Positions 60,238-64,000 of a stretch of DNA of 64,000 nucleotides are shown in pieces (within the stretch, counting starts at the first letter, position 1; every line of letters starts with the position of its first letter). The notes under the pieces are model-generated. The model did not search any database, had not been told where the DNA came from, and saw nothing but the letters and a program-made list of their open reading frames with translations. Made by a program: the position numbers and the translations under genes. The DNA comes from Corynebacterium epidermidicanis (GTDB lineage: Bacteria > Actinomycetota > Actinomycetes > Mycobacteriales > Mycobacteriaceae): contig NZ_CP011541.1 of NCBI RefSeq assembly GCF_001021025.1, forward strand, positions 1,054,001 through 1,118,000, read 5' to 3'.

Positions 60238-62093
60238 GTGACACAGCCAGGAGCGAAGCAGGAGGCCGCCGGGCCTAACCCAGCGATGCTGGCGAGCCTT
60301 GCCAAGGCCCAGCGAGTAAACCAGCCAGAAGTAATGACGGGCGCGCAAGCAATCGTACGGTCTTTGGAAGAGCTCGGCACTGATGTCGTGTTCGGTATTC
60401 CCGGCGGAGCTGTGCTCCCGCTGTACGATCCGATCTACCACTCCACGAAGCTGCGTCACGTCCTCGCGCGGCACGAGCAGGGGGCCGGACATGCGGCCAC
60501 CGGCTATGCGCAAGCCACCGGAAAAGTCGGGGTGTGTATCGCCACCTCCGGCCCCGGCGCCACCAACCTGGTCACCCCGCTTGCCGACGCCAACCTGGAT
60601 TCCGTACCCCTCGTAGCCATTACCGGGCAGGTGGGAGCCAATTTATTGGGAACGGATGCGTTTCAGGAAGCGGACATCCGCGGGATCACCCTGCCTGTCA
60701 CCAAGCACAATTTCATGGTGACTGATCCGAACCAGATCCCGGCGGCAATGGCGGAGGCCTTCCATTTGGCGTCGACAGGCCGGCCGGGAGCGGTGTTGGT
60801 GGACGTGCCGAAGAATGTTCAGGAGGCGCGCTGTGAGTTTAGTTGGCCGCCGGTGATTGACCTGCCAGGATACCGGCCGGTCACTACTCCGCACCCGAAG
60901 CAAATCGACGAAGCCGTCAATTTGATTACCCAGGCTCGTCAGCCGGTGTTGTATGTCGGTGGCGGCGTCATTAAGGCGGATGCGAGCGCAGAGCTCATTG
61001 AGTTCGCGGAGCTCACCAGCATCCCCGTGGTGACCACCTTGATGGCGTTGGGTGGTTTCCCTGCGTCGCACCCGCAGTTCCTGGGCATGCCGGGCATGCA
61101 CGGCACCGTGCCTGCCGTGGGAGCGCTGCAGGAATCGGACCTCATCATCGCCGTCGGTGCGCGCTTTGATGACCGGGTAACTGGGCATGTGGCTTCCTTT
61201 GCTCCCAATGCGCAGGTGATCCATGCCGATATCGACCCGGCTGAAATCGGCAAGATTCGGGAAGTTGCGGTTCCGATCGTCGGCGATGCGCGCGAAGTGC
61301 TACGCGCGTTAATCGATGCCTACCGCGATAAGGGCGTGCCTGCGCCGGAAACCACACACTGGTGGAAGTTCATTAACAATCTGCGCACGCGTTTCCCACG
61401 CGGTTATGAGCCACAATCTGACGGCAAGCTATCACCGCAGTTTGTCATCGAGACGCTGTCGCAAACAGTTGGTCCGGATGCGATCTACTGCGCTGGAGTG
61501 GGACAGCATCAGATGTGGTCCGCACAGTTTGTGGATTTTGAGCATCCGCGTACCTGGCTGAACTCCGGTGGTTTGGGCACGATGGGCTACGCCGTCCCCG
61601 CCGCTATGGGTGCCAAGGCTGGCCGGCCTGACAAGGAAGTGTGGGCCATCGACGGCGATGGTTGCTTCCAGATGACCAACCAGGAACTCGTGACCTGCGC
61701 GGTCGAGGGCTTCCCGGTGAAGATCGCATTGATCAACAATGGCAACCTCGGCATGGTTCGACAGTGGCAAACCCTGTTCTACGAGGGGCGTTACTCCAAC
61801 ACCCGCCTGGGGCACGACACCGGCTACCTGCCGGATTTCGTGCGACTGGCCGAGGCGATGGGGTGTGTGGGGTTGCGCGTGACCAAGGAAGAAGATGTCA
61901 TTCCGGCGATCAAGCAAGCCCAGGCGATTAACGATCGTCCGGTGGTCATCGACTTTGTCGTTGGCGAGGATGCCCAGGTGTGGCCGATGGTGGCAGCTGG
62001 TAAGTCGAACTCGGAAATCCAGTACGCGTTGGGGTTGAGCCCGGAATTTGATGTCGAGGCGCCGGTCAGCCCGGCAGAAATGGAGCAGCAGCG

Positions 62094-62097
<4 letters not shown>
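60238..62097 (+). CDS. ilvB: Acetolactate synthase large subunit
   Basis: IlvB makes acetolactate and acetohydroxybutyrate, the first shared step of branched-chain amino acid synthesis. The 619-residue ThDP enzyme shows [15 protein letters not shown] and the catalytic glutamate in [14 protein letters not shown], the [14 protein letters not shown] loop, and the ThDP-metal motif [17 protein letters not shown] 40-residue polar N-terminus precedes the domain. The start is GTG 60238 with GGGAGTGAAG upstream. ilvN overlaps its stop. Confidence 0.97.
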
Positions 62098-63657
<1,560 letters not shown>

Positions 63658-63733
63658 TCTGCGCGTGACGACCGTACCCACCTATAGTTGATCTATACGT
63701 TTCTTCGTAGTCGTCTATAGGAAAGGTTGTGCC

Positions 63734-64000
63734 TTGCGGAGGTTTTCAGGTCTCCCCGTGCTAGCTACTATCGCTTGTTCCGCCCTAGTGCTAGCCGGGT
63801 GTCAAGGCTCTCAGCCGCCAGCACCTGACTCGGAACATGCTTTGGGTAATGAAGCTCGAGCGAACCAAGCGATAACCGTGTCGGAAAGATTCGCACGCCA
63901 GCCAGAGGTGCTGCGCGATGAGGACGGCTCCGGCGTTGAGGTAGCCACGCGAGTTTTCGAACACTCGGAAACTCTCGTGGTTAGTGATCCAACGCCCGGG
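63734..64000 (+). CDS. Lipoprotein, possibly a cell-wall-binding-repeat protein (partial)
   Basis: The gene runs off the window end; 89 codons are seen from TTG 63734, which has AGGAAAGG seven bases upstream. The signal peptide GLPVLATIACSALVLAGC has a lipobox LAGC (cysteine about residue 23). After a Pro/Ala-rich linker comes SERFARQPEVLRDEDGSG, then EVATRVFEHSETLVVSDPTPG, which resembles the opening of a putative cell-wall-binding repeat 2 domain (VATxxFexSxTVVV). Assignment is tentative until the rest is read. Confidence 0.7.
   Translation, partial: MRRFSGLPVLATIACSALVLAGCQGSQPPAPDSEHALGNEARANQAITVSERFARQPEVLRDEDGSGVEVATRVFEHSETLVVSDPTPG

Overview
The window is one continuous stretch of an actinobacterial chromosome, almost certainly a Corynebacterium. 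The evidence is the gene order (lysE/lysG, ilvD and ilvBNC with a leader-peptide attenuator, glgE-glgB, nucS, a mycothiol-type GST-like reductase), a GC content I judge to be in the high fifties, LGFP-repeat exoproteins and frequent GTG/TTG starts. I cannot name the species. Two blocks of old actinobacterial synteny, which lie far apart in Mycobacterium tuberculosis, are adjacent here: atpAGDC to glgB/glgE (like Rv1308-Rv1327c) and etfBA-iscS-mnmA-ligA-gatCA-pfkA-gatB-ilvBNC (like Rv3029c-Rv3001c). Younger genes are inserted between the conserved ones.

Layout. 1-3.9 kb: F1 ATP synthase subunits alpha (partial), gamma, beta and epsilon, closed by a strong terminator. 4-7.3 kb: a DUF2550 membrane protein, the mismatch endonuclease NucS coupled to a small Cys/His protein, methylmalonyl-CoA epimerase, a thiamine-binding-type protein and a thioredoxin/TPR protein. 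7.3-10.2 kb: an accessory cassette with a small secreted protein, an LGFP-repeat exoprotein whose start is out of frame at an A-rich slippery site and whose C-terminal tail is AT-rich, and an unknown small protein. 10.2-14.4 kb: glgB and glgE (alpha-glucan synthesis). 14.4-20.2 kb: ABC ATPase, NUDIX, THUMP-like methyltransferase, etfBA and a cysteine desulfurase. 20.2-24.8 kb: cobalamin riboswitch with cbiMNQO, then TPP riboswitch with thiC. 24.8-28 kb: serine hydrolase/ArsR operon and an HNH protein. 28.2-30.2 kb: mnmA and a MetE-like protein. 30.2-32.6 kb: two frameshifted genes (DUF2938, XRE-cupin) and ahpC-ahpD. 32.7-38.1 kb: exonuclease, ligA, ACT protein, a decayed CocE hydrolase and gatC. 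38.1-49 kb: gatA, alcohol dehydrogenase, a FecBCD-type ABC importer behind a Fur-like palindrome, an MFS exporter, a frameshifted Lrp regulator, pfkA and gatB. 49-52.4 kb: a sortase-like enzyme with two LAxTG-type surface proteins. 52.4-57.4 kb: lysE/lysG, GST-like reductase, DoxX protein and GT87 glycosyltransferase. 57.4-63.7 kb: ilvD, a PH-domain protein, then ilvBNC with leader peptide and attenuator. The window ends in a partial lipoprotein gene.

Themes. Most genes are housekeeping: energy, alpha-glucan, branched-chain amino acid and cofactor metabolism, and transamidosome subunits. Four observations deserve follow-up: a 13-bp DNA word, GGCGTCGARAAGC, that recurs seven times in unrelated genes, reading frames and intergenic positions; the slippery-site exoprotein with its foreign-looking tail and partner gene; the sortase with its two architecturally similar substrates; and a cluster of single-base frameshifts that are either real decay or assembly errors. 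I saw no tRNA, rRNA, insertion sequence or CRISPR array.
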